NCBI GenBank assembly: GCA_027014605.1
Contig: JALWDJ010000029.1
Coordinates: 1-41,394, forward strand
Length of the DNA stretch: 41,394 nt
Reading direction: 5' to 3'
From: Campylobacteraceae bacterium
GTDB lineage: Bacteria > Campylobacterota > Campylobacteria > Campylobacterales > Sulfurovaceae
Shown here: one piece after another, positions 15,957-25,000 of the stretch
How positions within the stretch are numbered: position 1 is the first letter of the stretch
Layout: each line of letters starts with the position of its first letter
The notes under the pieces: generated by a model
Databases searched by the model: none
What the model was told of the DNA's origin: nothing
Seen by the model: only the letters and a program-made list of their open reading frames with translations
Translations under genes and position numbers: made by a program

Positions 15957-17165
15957 CTACTCTATAATTTTTACAACTTTACCAGCACCAACAGTTTTAC
16001 CACCTTCACGAATAGCAAACTGTGTACCTTGCTCTAATGCAACTGGGTTAATAAGTTCAACTGTAATACTTACATTATCACCAGGCATAACCATCTCTGT
16101 ACCCTCATCAAGAGTAATTGAACCAGTTACATCTGTTGTTCTAATATAGAATTGTGGTCTATAGTTATTGAAGAATGGAGTATGTCGTCCACCCTCCTCT
16201 TTTGTTAGAACATAAACTTCAGCTGTAAATTTCTTATGAGGAGTAATAGAACCTGGCTTACATAGAACCATACCTCTTTCAACTTGATCTTTAGATATAC
16301 CACGAAGAAGAATACCACAGTTATCACCTGCTTGTCCACAATCCATCTCTTTTCTAAACATCTCAACACCAGTAACAGTAGTTTTTTTAGTATCTTTAAT
16401 ACCAACAATCTCCACTTCATTACCAACACATACAGTACCTCTATCGATTTTACCAGTTACAACAGTACCTCTACCTTGAATAGTAAATATATCTTCAATT
16501 GGCATTAAGAAATCTTTATCAACCTCTCTCTGTGGTTCTGGAATATATTCATCAACAGCATCCATTAATTCAATAATTTTTTCTGACCATTCTCCAAGTT
16601 TACCTGTTTTAGCTTCTTCAAGTGCTTGGAAAGCAGAACCTGCAATAATTGGAGTATCATCACCTGGAAACTCATACTCTTCAAGAAGTTCTCTAACTTC
16701 CATCTCAACAAGCTCTAACATCTCCTCTTTATCTTCCTCATCAAGTTGATCTTCTTTATTTAAGAATACAACAATATAAGGAACACCTACTTGTTTAGAT
16801 AATAGAATATGCTCTCTAGTTTGAGCCATTGGACCATCGGTAGCAGCAATAACAAGAATAGCTCCATCCATTTGAGCAGCACCAGTAATCATGTTTTTAA
16901 CATAGTCAGCGTGACCTGGACAGTCAACATGTGCATAGTGTCTTTTATCTGTCTCATACTCAACATGAGAAGTAGCAATTGTAATACCTCTCTCTCTCTC
17001 TTCTGGAGCATTATCAATCTCATCATAATCCATAAGTTTTGAGTCATTTTTTGTTGCAAGTACAGCAGTAATTGCAGCTGTTAGTGTGGTTTTCCCATGG
17101 TCAACATGACCAATTGTACCAATGTTAACATGTGGTTTGGTTCGTTCAAATTTTTCTTTAGCCAT
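15957..17165 (-). CDS. tuf: Elongation factor Tu
   Basis: The 402-aa GTPase delivers aminoacyl-tRNA to the ribosome. The G1 loop GHVDHGKT is at 19-26. The G2 threonine lies in RGITI near residue 60, G3 is DCPGH near 80, G4 is NKED near 135 and G5 is SAFQAL. Domains 2 and 3 are complete and end KVVKIIE. ATG at 17165 has AGGAGAAAC upstream. It follows four tRNA genes on the same strand, the arrangement known from the E. coli thrU-tyrU-glyT-thrT-tufB unit. Confidence 0.99.
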   Translation of the reverse strand: MAKEKFERTKPHVNIGTIGHVDHGKTTLTAAITAVLATKNDSKLMDYDEIDNAPEERERGITIATSHVEYETDKRHYAHVDCPGHADYVKNMITGAAQMDGAILVIAATDGPMAQTREHILLSKQVGVPYIVVFLNKEDQLDEEDKEEMLELVEMEVRELLEEYEFPGDDTPIIAGSAFQALEEAKTGKLGEWSEKIIELMDAVDEYIPEPQREVDKDFLMPIEDIFTIQGRGTVVTGKIDRGTVCVGNEVEIVGIKDTKKTTVTGVEMFRKEMDCGQAGDNCGILLRGISKDQVERGMVLCKPGSITPHKKFTAEVYVLTKEEGGRHTPFFNNYRPQFYIRTTDVTGSITLDEGTEMVMPGDNVSITVELINPVALEQGTQFAIREGGKTVGAGKVVKIIE

Positions 17166-17303
17166 TCTGTTTCTCCTAAATTTATTATTAGTTCTAATTT
17201 TTCGCTGACATTATATCAGGAATAACTATATATTGCTTTAATACCATAACAATATGGATACAAATACTATTTAAAAATAATATTTATATCCATACAACTC
17301 GGG

Positions 17304-17378
<75 letters not shown>

Positions 17379-17485
17379 GTTATATAAAATTTTATAAGTG
17401 CTTGATTTTATTTGATAATTGAGACTTAATAATGTGAAGTAATAAAAAATAAAAATTCACATCAGCTCCCAAATTAATAATATTA

Positions 17486-17562
17486 TGGAGCGGGAGACGG
17501 GACTCGAACCCGCGACCCTCAGCTTGGAAGGCTGACGCTCTAGCCAACTGAGCTACTCCCGC
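17486..17562 (-). tRNA. tRNA-Gly (TCC)
   Basis: 77 nt with encoded CCA. The acceptor GCGGGAG/CTCCCGC pairs fully. The anticodon stem TCAGC/GCTGA encloses CTTCCAA, anticodon TCC. Confidence 0.97.
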
Positions 17563-17584
17563 ATCAAAATATCTAAATATAACA

Positions 17585-17669
<85 letters not shown>

Positions 17670-17717
17670 AAAACATATTGTTATAAAACTTTTGGTCAAA
17701 CACTGATAAAATTTTAA

Positions 17718-17794
17718 TGGAGCTGATGAAGGGACTCGAACCCCCGACCTGCTGATTACAAATCAGCTGCTCTAGCCAACTGAGCTACATCAGC
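17718..17794 (-). tRNA. tRNA-Thr (TGT)
   Basis: 77 nt with encoded CCA. The acceptor GCTGATG pairs with CATCAGC. The anticodon stem GCTGA/TCAGC encloses TTTGTAA, anticodon TGT. It is the first gene of the tRNA-tuf transcription unit, about 30 bases after the predicted transcription start. Confidence 0.97.
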
Positions 17795-17830
17795 ACCATT
17801 CATTTAAAGTCATTCTTTAAATGGAGTGGC

Positions 17831-17859
17831 ATTATAGACAAAAAAAGATATAATGTCAA
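17831..17859 (-). promoter_or_regulatory. Consensus sigma-70 promoter of the tRNA-tuf operon
   Basis: On the minus strand a perfect -35 TTGACA (17854-17859) and a perfect -10 TATAAT (17831-17836) are separated by exactly 17 bases. The bases after the -10 are GC-rich (GCCACTCC), a discriminator type linked to stringent control of stable-RNA promoters. Transcription should start near 17824, just upstream of tRNA-Thr. Confidence 0.88.
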
Positions 17860-17870
17860 GTATTTTTGTA

Positions 17871-17906
17871 AAAAAAATATAATTTTTATAAAAATTATAT
17901 TTTTTT
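17871..17906. terminator. All-A/T hairpin terminator overlapping the end of lon
   Basis: A perfect 17-bp inverted repeat (17871-17887 / 17890-17906) with an AT turn starts with seven A and ends with seven T, so it can act on either strand. It overlaps the last codons and the stop of lon and insulates lon from the tRNA promoter. Confidence 0.7.
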
Positions 17907-20297
17907 ACTAATTTTTGAGATAAGTGCTTCTTTTAAAACCTCTTGGATAGAGCTAACAGGTACTATATTAATAGCATCTTTAACCTCTTTTGGAATATCT
18001 TCTAAATCTCTCTCATAATTTTTATCTGGAATTAAAACTTTAGTAACTCCTGCTTTATATCCAGCTATTAGCTTCTCTTTTAATCCTCCAATTGGGAGTA
18101 CTTCACCTGTTAGAGTTAACTCCCCTGTCATAGCTACTCTGTTATCGGCCTTCTGTTCCGATAAGATAGAAGCAATTGCTACTGCCATAGTAATACCTGC
18201 ACTAGGACCATCCTTTGGAGTTGCACCTTCTGGTACATGTATATGTAAATCATATTTTTTATATATATCTTCCTGTTCAACATCTAGATTTTTATTGTCT
18301 ATTAATATTTTAATAACAGAAAAGGCGATATGTGCAGACTCTTTCATAATATCTCCAAGACTACCTGTTAGTTGAACTAAACCTTTTCCTTTAATTTTAA
18401 TAGCCTCTATCTTTAACATATCTCCACCAACAGCAGTCCATGCTAAACCATTAACAACTCCAACCAAAGGTTTTTTCCCTATCTTAGATACTTCAAATAC
18501 CTTCTTATCTGCAAATTTTGGCAAATCTTTTATATTTATAGTTATCTTATCTAAAGAGCTATCTTTGAGTAGTGCAGTTGCTACTTTTCTCATTAGTGTT
18601 GCTATCTTTCTTCTTAAACCTCTAACTCCTGGTTCTCTTGTATATTCATCTATAAGTAACTTTAAAGCTCCATCTGTAATCTTAAACTCTCTCTTTTTAA
18701 GAGCATGTTTTTTTAGCTCCTGTGGAATTAGATACTGTTTTGCTATCTCTAGTTTCTCCTCTGGAGTATATGAGCTAACTTCAATAAACTCCATCCTATC
18801 TCTAAGTGGAGCAGGGATTGTATTTAAATCATTTGCTGTTGCAATAAATATAACCTTACTTAAATCTATATTAAAATTTAAATAGTAGTCTCTATACTCT
18901 CTATTTTGTTCAGGGTCAAGTATCTCTAATAGTGCAGAAGTTGGATCTCCTCTATGGTTTCGTCCAACCTTATCAACCTCATCAAGTACAATTACAGGAT
19001 CCATACTCTTAGCATCTATTAACCCTTGTACTACTCTTCCTGGCATTGCTCCAACATAGGTTCTTCTATGACCTCTTAACTCATTAACATCTTCTAATCC
19101 ACCAAGTGCAATCCGAACTAACGGGCGAGATAGTGCATTTGCTATTGAGTTAGCTAATGATGTCTTTCCAACTCCAGGAGGTCCAAAGAAACATAAGATA
19201 GCTCCCGTACTCCCTTCTAGTGAAATACCTCTAAGATTTGCTAACTCTTTTACAGAAAAGAACTCAATAATCCTCTCTTTTGGCTTTTCTAATGAAAAGT
19301 GGTCACTATCTAACTCTTTTTGAACATCAGAGACTTTTAATGATTTACTTGTTAATTTTCCAAATGGTATCTCAAATACCCACTCTAAATAGGTATATAT
19401 CTGCTGAGCATCTCCACTATCTGGATGCATTCTTGCAAATCTATCAAGTTGTTTTGATATTTCACTATATATATCTTCTGCTATAATAGGTTTTAGCGAC
19501 TCTAGCTTTTTTCTAAACTCTGCTATCTCCTCATCTCTTTGATTATCTATACCTAATTCTCTATTTATCTCTTTTATCTGCTCTTTTAGGAAATACTCTT
19601 TATTTGTCTGCTCTATTTTACTGTGAACTTTACTTCTTATCTCCTTTTCAACTCTAGCAGCTTCAATTTGACCTACGATAATATCAATAAGCATCATAAG
19701 TCTTTTCTCTATATTCTGCTCTTTATATATATTATATGATTCTGTTTTAGATATTTTAAGCAAAGATGCAACTAAATCAGCAATCCTATATGGTTCAGTT
19801 GTCTCCGAAATTGTCTTTAGTATATCTGAGGGGATACTATTTTGAATTTTTGAGAGCTGTTTTAATTTTTCATTTAATACTCCAACTAAAGCTGTAACTT
19901 TTAACTCTTCATAAAATTGATTTTCAATTAAATTAATGGTAGCTATTTGAAATGTAACTTCATCTATAGCAATTTTCTCTATAGCAGATACTATCTCCCC
20001 CTTAGCCAAACCTTGAAATAGTATCTTTACTCTACCATCTGGTATATGAACTTTTCTCATAATAGAGCCAATTACACCAATAGTATTAATATCATCTAAC
20101 TCTCTTGAACCCTCAAATCCATCCTTGGTATTTGTTAAGAAAATTAGTGAATTTTTCTCCATAGCATAAGTAGCTGCATCTATATCCTCTTTTTTTGTTA
20201 AGAAGAGTGGGCTTATCATAAATGGGTATAAAAATATATTATCCTCAATAATAATAGGCAATTCTGTTGGAAATGGTTCATAGTTACTAAGTTGCAT
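17895..20297 (-). CDS. lon: ATP-dependent protease Lon
   Basis: The 800-aa LonA protease is cytoplasmic and degrades damaged and regulatory proteins. The N-terminal substrate-binding domain spans about 1-210, and coiled-coil helices span 210-300. The AAA+ module has Walker A GPPGVGKT at 372-379 and Walker B VIVLDEVD at 435-442. The C-terminal Ser/Lys protease domain has Ser699 in KDGPSAG and Lys742 in GGLKEKL. It is full length. ATG at 20297 follows AAAGGA. bamD lies 13 bases upstream, and the bamD-lon pairing is conserved in Helicobacter and Campylobacter. Confidence 0.98.
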   Translation of the reverse strand: MQLSNYEPFPTELPIIIEDNIFLYPFMISPLFLTKKEDIDAATYAMEKNSLIFLTNTKDGFEGSRELDDINTIGVIGSIMRKVHIPDGRVKILFQGLAKGEIVSAIEKIAIDEVTFQIATINLIENQFYEELKVTALVGVLNEKLKQLSKIQNSIPSDILKTISETTEPYRIADLVASLLKISKTESYNIYKEQNIEKRLMMLIDIIVGQIEAARVEKEIRSKVHSKIEQTNKEYFLKEQIKEINRELGIDNQRDEEIAEFRKKLESLKPIIAEDIYSEISKQLDRFARMHPDSGDAQQIYTYLEWVFEIPFGKLTSKSLKVSDVQKELDSDHFSLEKPKERIIEFFSVKELANLRGISLEGSTGAILCFFGPPGVGKTSLANSIANALSRPLVRIALGGLEDVNELRGHRRTYVGAMPGRVVQGLIDAKSMDPVIVLDEVDKVGRNHRGDPTSALLEILDPEQNREYRDYYLNFNIDLSKVIFIATANDLNTIPAPLRDRMEFIEVSSYTPEEKLEIAKQYLIPQELKKHALKKREFKITDGALKLLIDEYTREPGVRGLRRKIATLMRKVATALLKDSSLDKITINIKDLPKFADKKVFEVSKIGKKPLVGVVNGLAWTAVGGDMLKIEAIKIKGKGLVQLTGSLGDIMKESAHIAFSVIKILIDNKNLDVEQEDIYKKYDLHIHVPEGATPKDGPSAGITMAVAIASILSEQKADNRVAMTGELTLTGEVLPIGGLKEKLIAGYKAGVTKVLIPDKNYERDLEDIPKEVKDAINIVPVSSIQEVLKEALISKISKKI

Positions 20298-20310
20298 TAA
20301 TGGCTATCCT

Positions 20311-20958
20311 TTAATTAAAAATTTTATCTAAAAAGCTCTCTTTGGGAGCTTTAATATCTGTAATGTTTAATACAGATTTTCTATTTTTATCTCTATAAAT
20401 TTTAGCTGCCTTCTCTTTACCAATTCTACTATATAATCTTGCAATATTCTCATTTAATAGATATTGTGCCATATATAGTCTAACTTTTAAAGTATCAACC
20501 ATAGGTCTATATATAGAGTTTGGATACTCTTTTGTAAACCTATCTACATTTTTTAGAGTATCAATCATAAGTTTTTGGTCTCTATTTATATCTTTAACTC
20601 CTAAAAAAGCTGCTTTTATCTTTAAAAATTTAGCTAATTCAATAGTTTTTGATGAAGCATACTTTTTTAAATATTCATCTAAATAGTAATCAGCCATTAG
20701 ATAACCCTTATCTTCAATATGAGCTTTTGCTAATATTATTGTGGCTGTTGAAACTATTGGAGAGCGAAGATGTTCACTTCTTAAAGATATATAATAACTA
20801 TCTGCCTTATCTAAATCATTTTCTGATATACTTTTTATAATACTCTTATACCAATATATAGCAGGTTTATCATACTCTTTAACTGCATCTTTATCACTAC
20901 AACCAATAAAAAATAATATAAATATAAAAATAAGACCTTTTTTATAGTTTCTTAACAT
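20311..20958 (-). CDS. bamD: Outer-membrane assembly lipoprotein BamD (ComL-like)
   Basis: The protein is 215 aa. It has a lipoprotein signal peptide with lipobox FFIGC and the lipidated Cys at 20. The rest is helical TPR-like repeats, with the typical DKADSYYISLRSEHLRSP and YRPMVDTLKVRLYMAQ segments and the C-terminal helix (LYSRIGKEKAAKIYRDKN). It anchors the BAM complex that inserts beta-barrel proteins into the outer membrane. ATG at 20958 follows AAGGTTAAGT. It is divergent from proC and followed 13 bases later by lon. The assignment rests on the fold pattern plus synteny. Confidence 0.85.
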   Translation of the reverse strand: MLRNYKKGLIFIFILFFIGCSDKDAVKEYDKPAIYWYKSIIKSISENDLDKADSYYISLRSEHLRSPIVSTATIILAKAHIEDKGYLMADYYLDEYLKKYASSKTIELAKFLKIKAAFLGVKDINRDQKLMIDTLKNVDRFTKEYPNSIYRPMVDTLKVRLYMAQYLLNENIARLYSRIGKEKAAKIYRDKNRKSVLNITDIKAPKESFLDKIFN

Positions 20959-21032
20959 ACTTAACCTTAAATTTGAGTATATAAACTCAATATAATTTTA
21001 GAGATTATAATACCTCAAACTATATTATATTT

Positions 21033-21041
21033 TGCTATAAT
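21033..21041 (+). promoter_or_regulatory. Extended -10 promoter upstream of proC
   Basis: TGCTATAAT (TGn followed by TATAAT) ends 19 bases before the proC ATG. There is no matching -35, and AT-rich sequence lies upstream, as is common for Campylobacterota promoters. The short leader includes AAAAGG as ribosome site. Confidence 0.6.
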
Positions 21042-21060
21042 CATAAAAAAAGGTTTAAAT

Positions 21061-21792
21061 ATGAATTTAACAATTATTGGTGCTGGAGCTATGGCTATGG
21101 CTATGGCAGATGGATTAAAAGATAGATATAGATTAGAGTTTGTAGTAAGAAATCCATCTAAAGTAGATAGTGAATATACTATTCATCTATTAAATGAGTT
21201 TAATATCACTAATAAAAATATTATATTAGCTATTAAACCTTACGCTTTAGAGAGTGTAGCCAATAAACTAAAAGGAGAAGCTAATAGTTTATACTCTATC
21301 TTAGCAGGAACTTCATTAGAAGATTTAAAAAAATCTATTAAAGCTAAGAGCTATATTAGAGCTATGCCAAATGTATCTGCTAGATTTAAGGCATCAACTA
21401 CTGTAATCACAGGTGATATTGGTCTAAAAGAGAGTGCTATAGAGATATTTTCATATATTGGAGATACTATCTGGGTAGATAGTCAAAAAGAGATAGATAT
21501 TGCAACTGCTATTGCAGGTTCTGGTCCTGCTCTACTTGCTTTAGTATCTGAAGCTATGATGGACGGACTTGTAAAAGAGGGTTTAAAGAGAGTTGATGCT
21601 ATAGAGATTACAAATTCACTATTTAGAGGTTTTGCACCACTAATCTCATCTAATCACCCTGCTATTATTAAAGATAGCGTTATGAGTCCTGCTGGAACAA
21701 CTGCTAGTGCATATAGTGTTTTAGAAGAGGGTGCAGTAAGAAGTTCATTTATAAAAGCGATTAATAGAGCATTTAAAGTTACACAAAAGTAA
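21061..21792 (+). CDS. proC: Pyrroline-5-carboxylate reductase
   Basis: The 243-aa enzyme performs the last step of proline synthesis, reducing pyrroline-5-carboxylate with NAD(P)H. The N-terminal dinucleotide motif is GAGAMA (residues 7-12). RAMPNVSARF lies near 100-109. The C-terminal signature AGSGPALLALVSEAMMDG is near 152-169, followed by DSVMSPAGTTASAYSVLEEG. It is somewhat shorter than the usual 260-280 aa but complete in all motifs. A single-gene unit, it is divergent from bamD-lon. Confidence 0.96.
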   Translation: MNLTIIGAGAMAMAMADGLKDRYRLEFVVRNPSKVDSEYTIHLLNEFNITNKNIILAIKPYALESVANKLKGEANSLYSILAGTSLEDLKKSIKAKSYIRAMPNVSARFKASTTVITGDIGLKESAIEIFSYIGDTIWVDSQKEIDIATAIAGSGPALLALVSEAMMDGLVKEGLKRVDAIEITNSLFRGFAPLISSNHPAIIKDSVMSPAGTTASAYSVLEEGAVRSSFIKAINRAFKVTQK

Positions 21793-22084
21793 ATCTTGTT
21801 AATAAATCATTGACTTTTTATTATCTAAGTGTTTATGATTTACTCATATAATTCGTTTATGAAAGATATGGATTATTGATAGACTTGAAAAAAATAATTT
21901 TTCATAATAATCTCCTTTATAAAAAACCTCCTTTGAACTTTGATACACCCCCCCTTTATGTTCATATCTTTCAAAATTTTTTTTAATAAAAATAATATTT
22001 AAAACTATTAACACTATTTAACTAGAATTACGATAAAATATAAGGTTTTATTATAAAAAAATAATATTTTATGGAGTCTTATAG
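21793..22084. other. Intergenic region with C7/G7 tract and mini-ORFs on the minus strand
   Basis: No normal gene is seen between proC and gyrB. The minus strand holds an ATG-initiated frame starting near 21966 that runs into seven consecutive G (complement of 21948-21954). As written it gives about 30 codons; one extra G would give about 40 residues. A second start within it has an AAAGGAG six bases upstream and encodes only ten residues (MKNYFFQVYQ). GAAAGATATG at 21861-21870 is the inverse of CATATCTTTC at 21963-21972. The gyrB promoter must also lie here. The role is unknown. Confidence 0.4.
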
Positions 22085-25000
22085 ATGGCAGAATATGGTG
22101 CTAGTAATATTAAAGTACTTAAAGGATTAGAAGCAGTTAGAAAAAGACCTGGTATGTATATTGGTGATACTTCAATTAAAGGTCTTCATCACTTGGTCTA
22201 TGAGGTTGTTGATAACTCTATAGATGAGGCGATGGCAGGTTATTGTGATACAATTAAAGTTACTCTTACAAAGAGTAATTCAGTAATTATAGAAGATAAT
22301 GGTAGAGGTATACCTGTAGCCCAACACCCTACAGAGAAGATTTCAGCTGCTACAGTTGTACTTACAGTTCTTCATGCAGGAGGTAAATTTGATAAAGATA
22401 CATATAAAGTATCTGGTGGACTACATGGAGTTGGAGTTTCTGTTGTAAATGCTCTCTCTAAAAAATTGCATTTGACTATATTCAAAAATGGAAATATATA
22501 TGAGCAGTCTTTTAAAAAAGGTATTCCACAAGGTATTTTGACAGTTACAGGAAGTACAAGAAAAAATGGTACTAAGATTGAGTTTTGGGCAGATGATACA
22601 ATATTTACAGAGAGTGTCACTTTTCAAAAAGAGATTTTAGTAAAAAGATTTAGAGAACTAGCATATCTAAATCCAAAGATAAAGATTGATTTTAGAGATG
22701 AGAGAGATGGAATAAAAGAGATATTTCATTTTGAGGGTGGTATTAAACAGTTTGTAGAAGATATGAATAGAAAAGAGCCTCTAACAACAGCACAGTTTTT
22801 TCAAGGTAAAGCTGATGATATAGAGATAGATATAGCTCTAATGTATTGTAAAAGTGATACAGAGAAATCACTCTCATTTGTAAATAATATTAAAACAGCA
22901 GATGGTGGAACTCATGAGGCTGGATTTAGAGCAGGACTTACTCGCTCTCTTGCTAGATATATCTCGAAAAATGCAAATGCAAAAGAGAGAGGAGTTAAAA
23001 TAACGGGAGAAGATTGTAAAGAGGGATTAATTGCTATTGTATCTGTTAGAGTTCCTGAGCCTCAATTTGAGGGACAGACAAAGGGGAAATTAGGCTCTAG
23101 TTATGTTAGACCATTAGTACAGAAGTTTTTTTCTGAAAATTTTAATAAATATTTAGAAGAGAACCCAATAGAGGCTAAAGCTATTATGTCTCAAGTTCTA
23201 CTTGCAGCTAGAGGAAGAGATGCAGCTAAGAGAGCAAAAGACTTAGTTAAAAGAAAAGACTCTATGAGTGTAGGAACATTACCTGGGAAATTGGCAGATT
23301 GTCAAACTAAAGATGCAAATTCAGCTGAAATTTATTTAGTGGAAGGAGATAGTGCTGGAGGGTGTCATTCAGGAGAAACTAAGGTAAAATGTGCTAATGG
23401 AAAAGATATTGAGATTGCAATTTTAGCAGAAGAACATAAAAAAGGCAAGGTAAATTTTATATATACCTATAACCATAAGAGAAATAGGATTGAACTTCAA
23501 AAAATTAAAAATGCTTGGCAGACTAAAATCACAGATGATTTAATCTATATAACTTTAGATAATGGGAAAAGAGAATTATGTACTTCTGACCATCTATATA
23601 TGTTAAGAGATGGAACTTATAAACCTGCTAAGGATTTAAAAGCGGGTGACTCTTTAATGCCACTATATATGGAAGAAAAAATTAAAATTCGAGAATTAAA
23701 ATCAACAGAACAAGAAAAAATTAGAATTGACGATATTGTAATTCAACCTAATGGAAAAAGAGATTTAGTTTATCATTTAGCTGATGATTGGAATATTATA
23801 AATAATAGATATTCTAAAGAGATTGTTGGCAAATTCCATAGACATCATATAAATAGAAATACTAGAGATAATAGTCCAACAAATATAATAAGATTAAGTG
23901 AACAGGAACATTTAAATATTCATAAAGAAGACTTTAATAAGCAAACAGCTGAATATAAAGCTTATATGTCAAAGAAAATGAAAGAGCAATCAGATGAAAT
24001 ATCCCAACGAGTAATAGAAGATTGGAAAAATCCTGAATATAGAGCAAAATTTGAGGGTCATCATAAAAGAATGAGAGAGCTTCAGATTAAAAATGGACAG
24101 ATGAATACAGAACATTTTGCTGAGTATTGGGCTAATGAGACTCATAGAAGAGAGCAAAGCCAAAGAGTTACTAAATATCTTCAAGATAATTCTGATGCCA
24201 TTGAGCATAATAGACAAAAGGCAAATGAGCAGTGGAGTAGTGAAGAGTTAACAAGATGGAGGGCAGAAGAGACTAGAAAACAGATGTCTGACCCTAATAA
24301 TGTTAAAAGAAAATTGGCTACAGAACGGGAAACTAGAATTAAAAATAGTTTAGAGTTTTTAAATTCTGTTGGAATAGATAATTATGAAAAACAGAGAAGA
24401 GAGACCAAAAATAGAAAAATCTTTACAATTAAAACACTTCTTTCAAAAATGAATGAGAGTGAAAACTATTCAAATCTATCTAATGAAGATGAATTAATTT
24501 ATAGTGATTTATATACATATAACCATAAAGTTATTAAGATTGAGAAATATGAGGGTGAACCTATTCCTGTTTATGATATAGAAGTATCAAATACACATAA
24601 TTTTGCTTTATCATCTGGTGTATTTGTTCATAACTCGGCAAAACAAGGAAGAGACCGTGTTTTTCAAGCTATTTTACCACTAAAAGGTAAAATTCTTAAT
24701 GTTGAAAAGGCTCGTTTAGAAAAAATCTTAAAATCTGATGAAATAAAAAATATGATTACAGCTTTGGGTTGTGGTATTGGAGATGAATTTAATGAAGATA
24801 AATTAAGATACCATAAGATTATAATTATGACTGATGCAGATGTTGACGGTTGTTTAAAGGGAGATACTAAAGTTAAACTTTTAGATGGAACATATAAATC
24901 TATGGAAGAGTTAGAAAAACTCTATCCATCACAAAAAGATAAATTTTGGATTTGGGCAAGTGATGAAAATGGAAATGCTGTTCCTGCAGAGGCTCATAGT

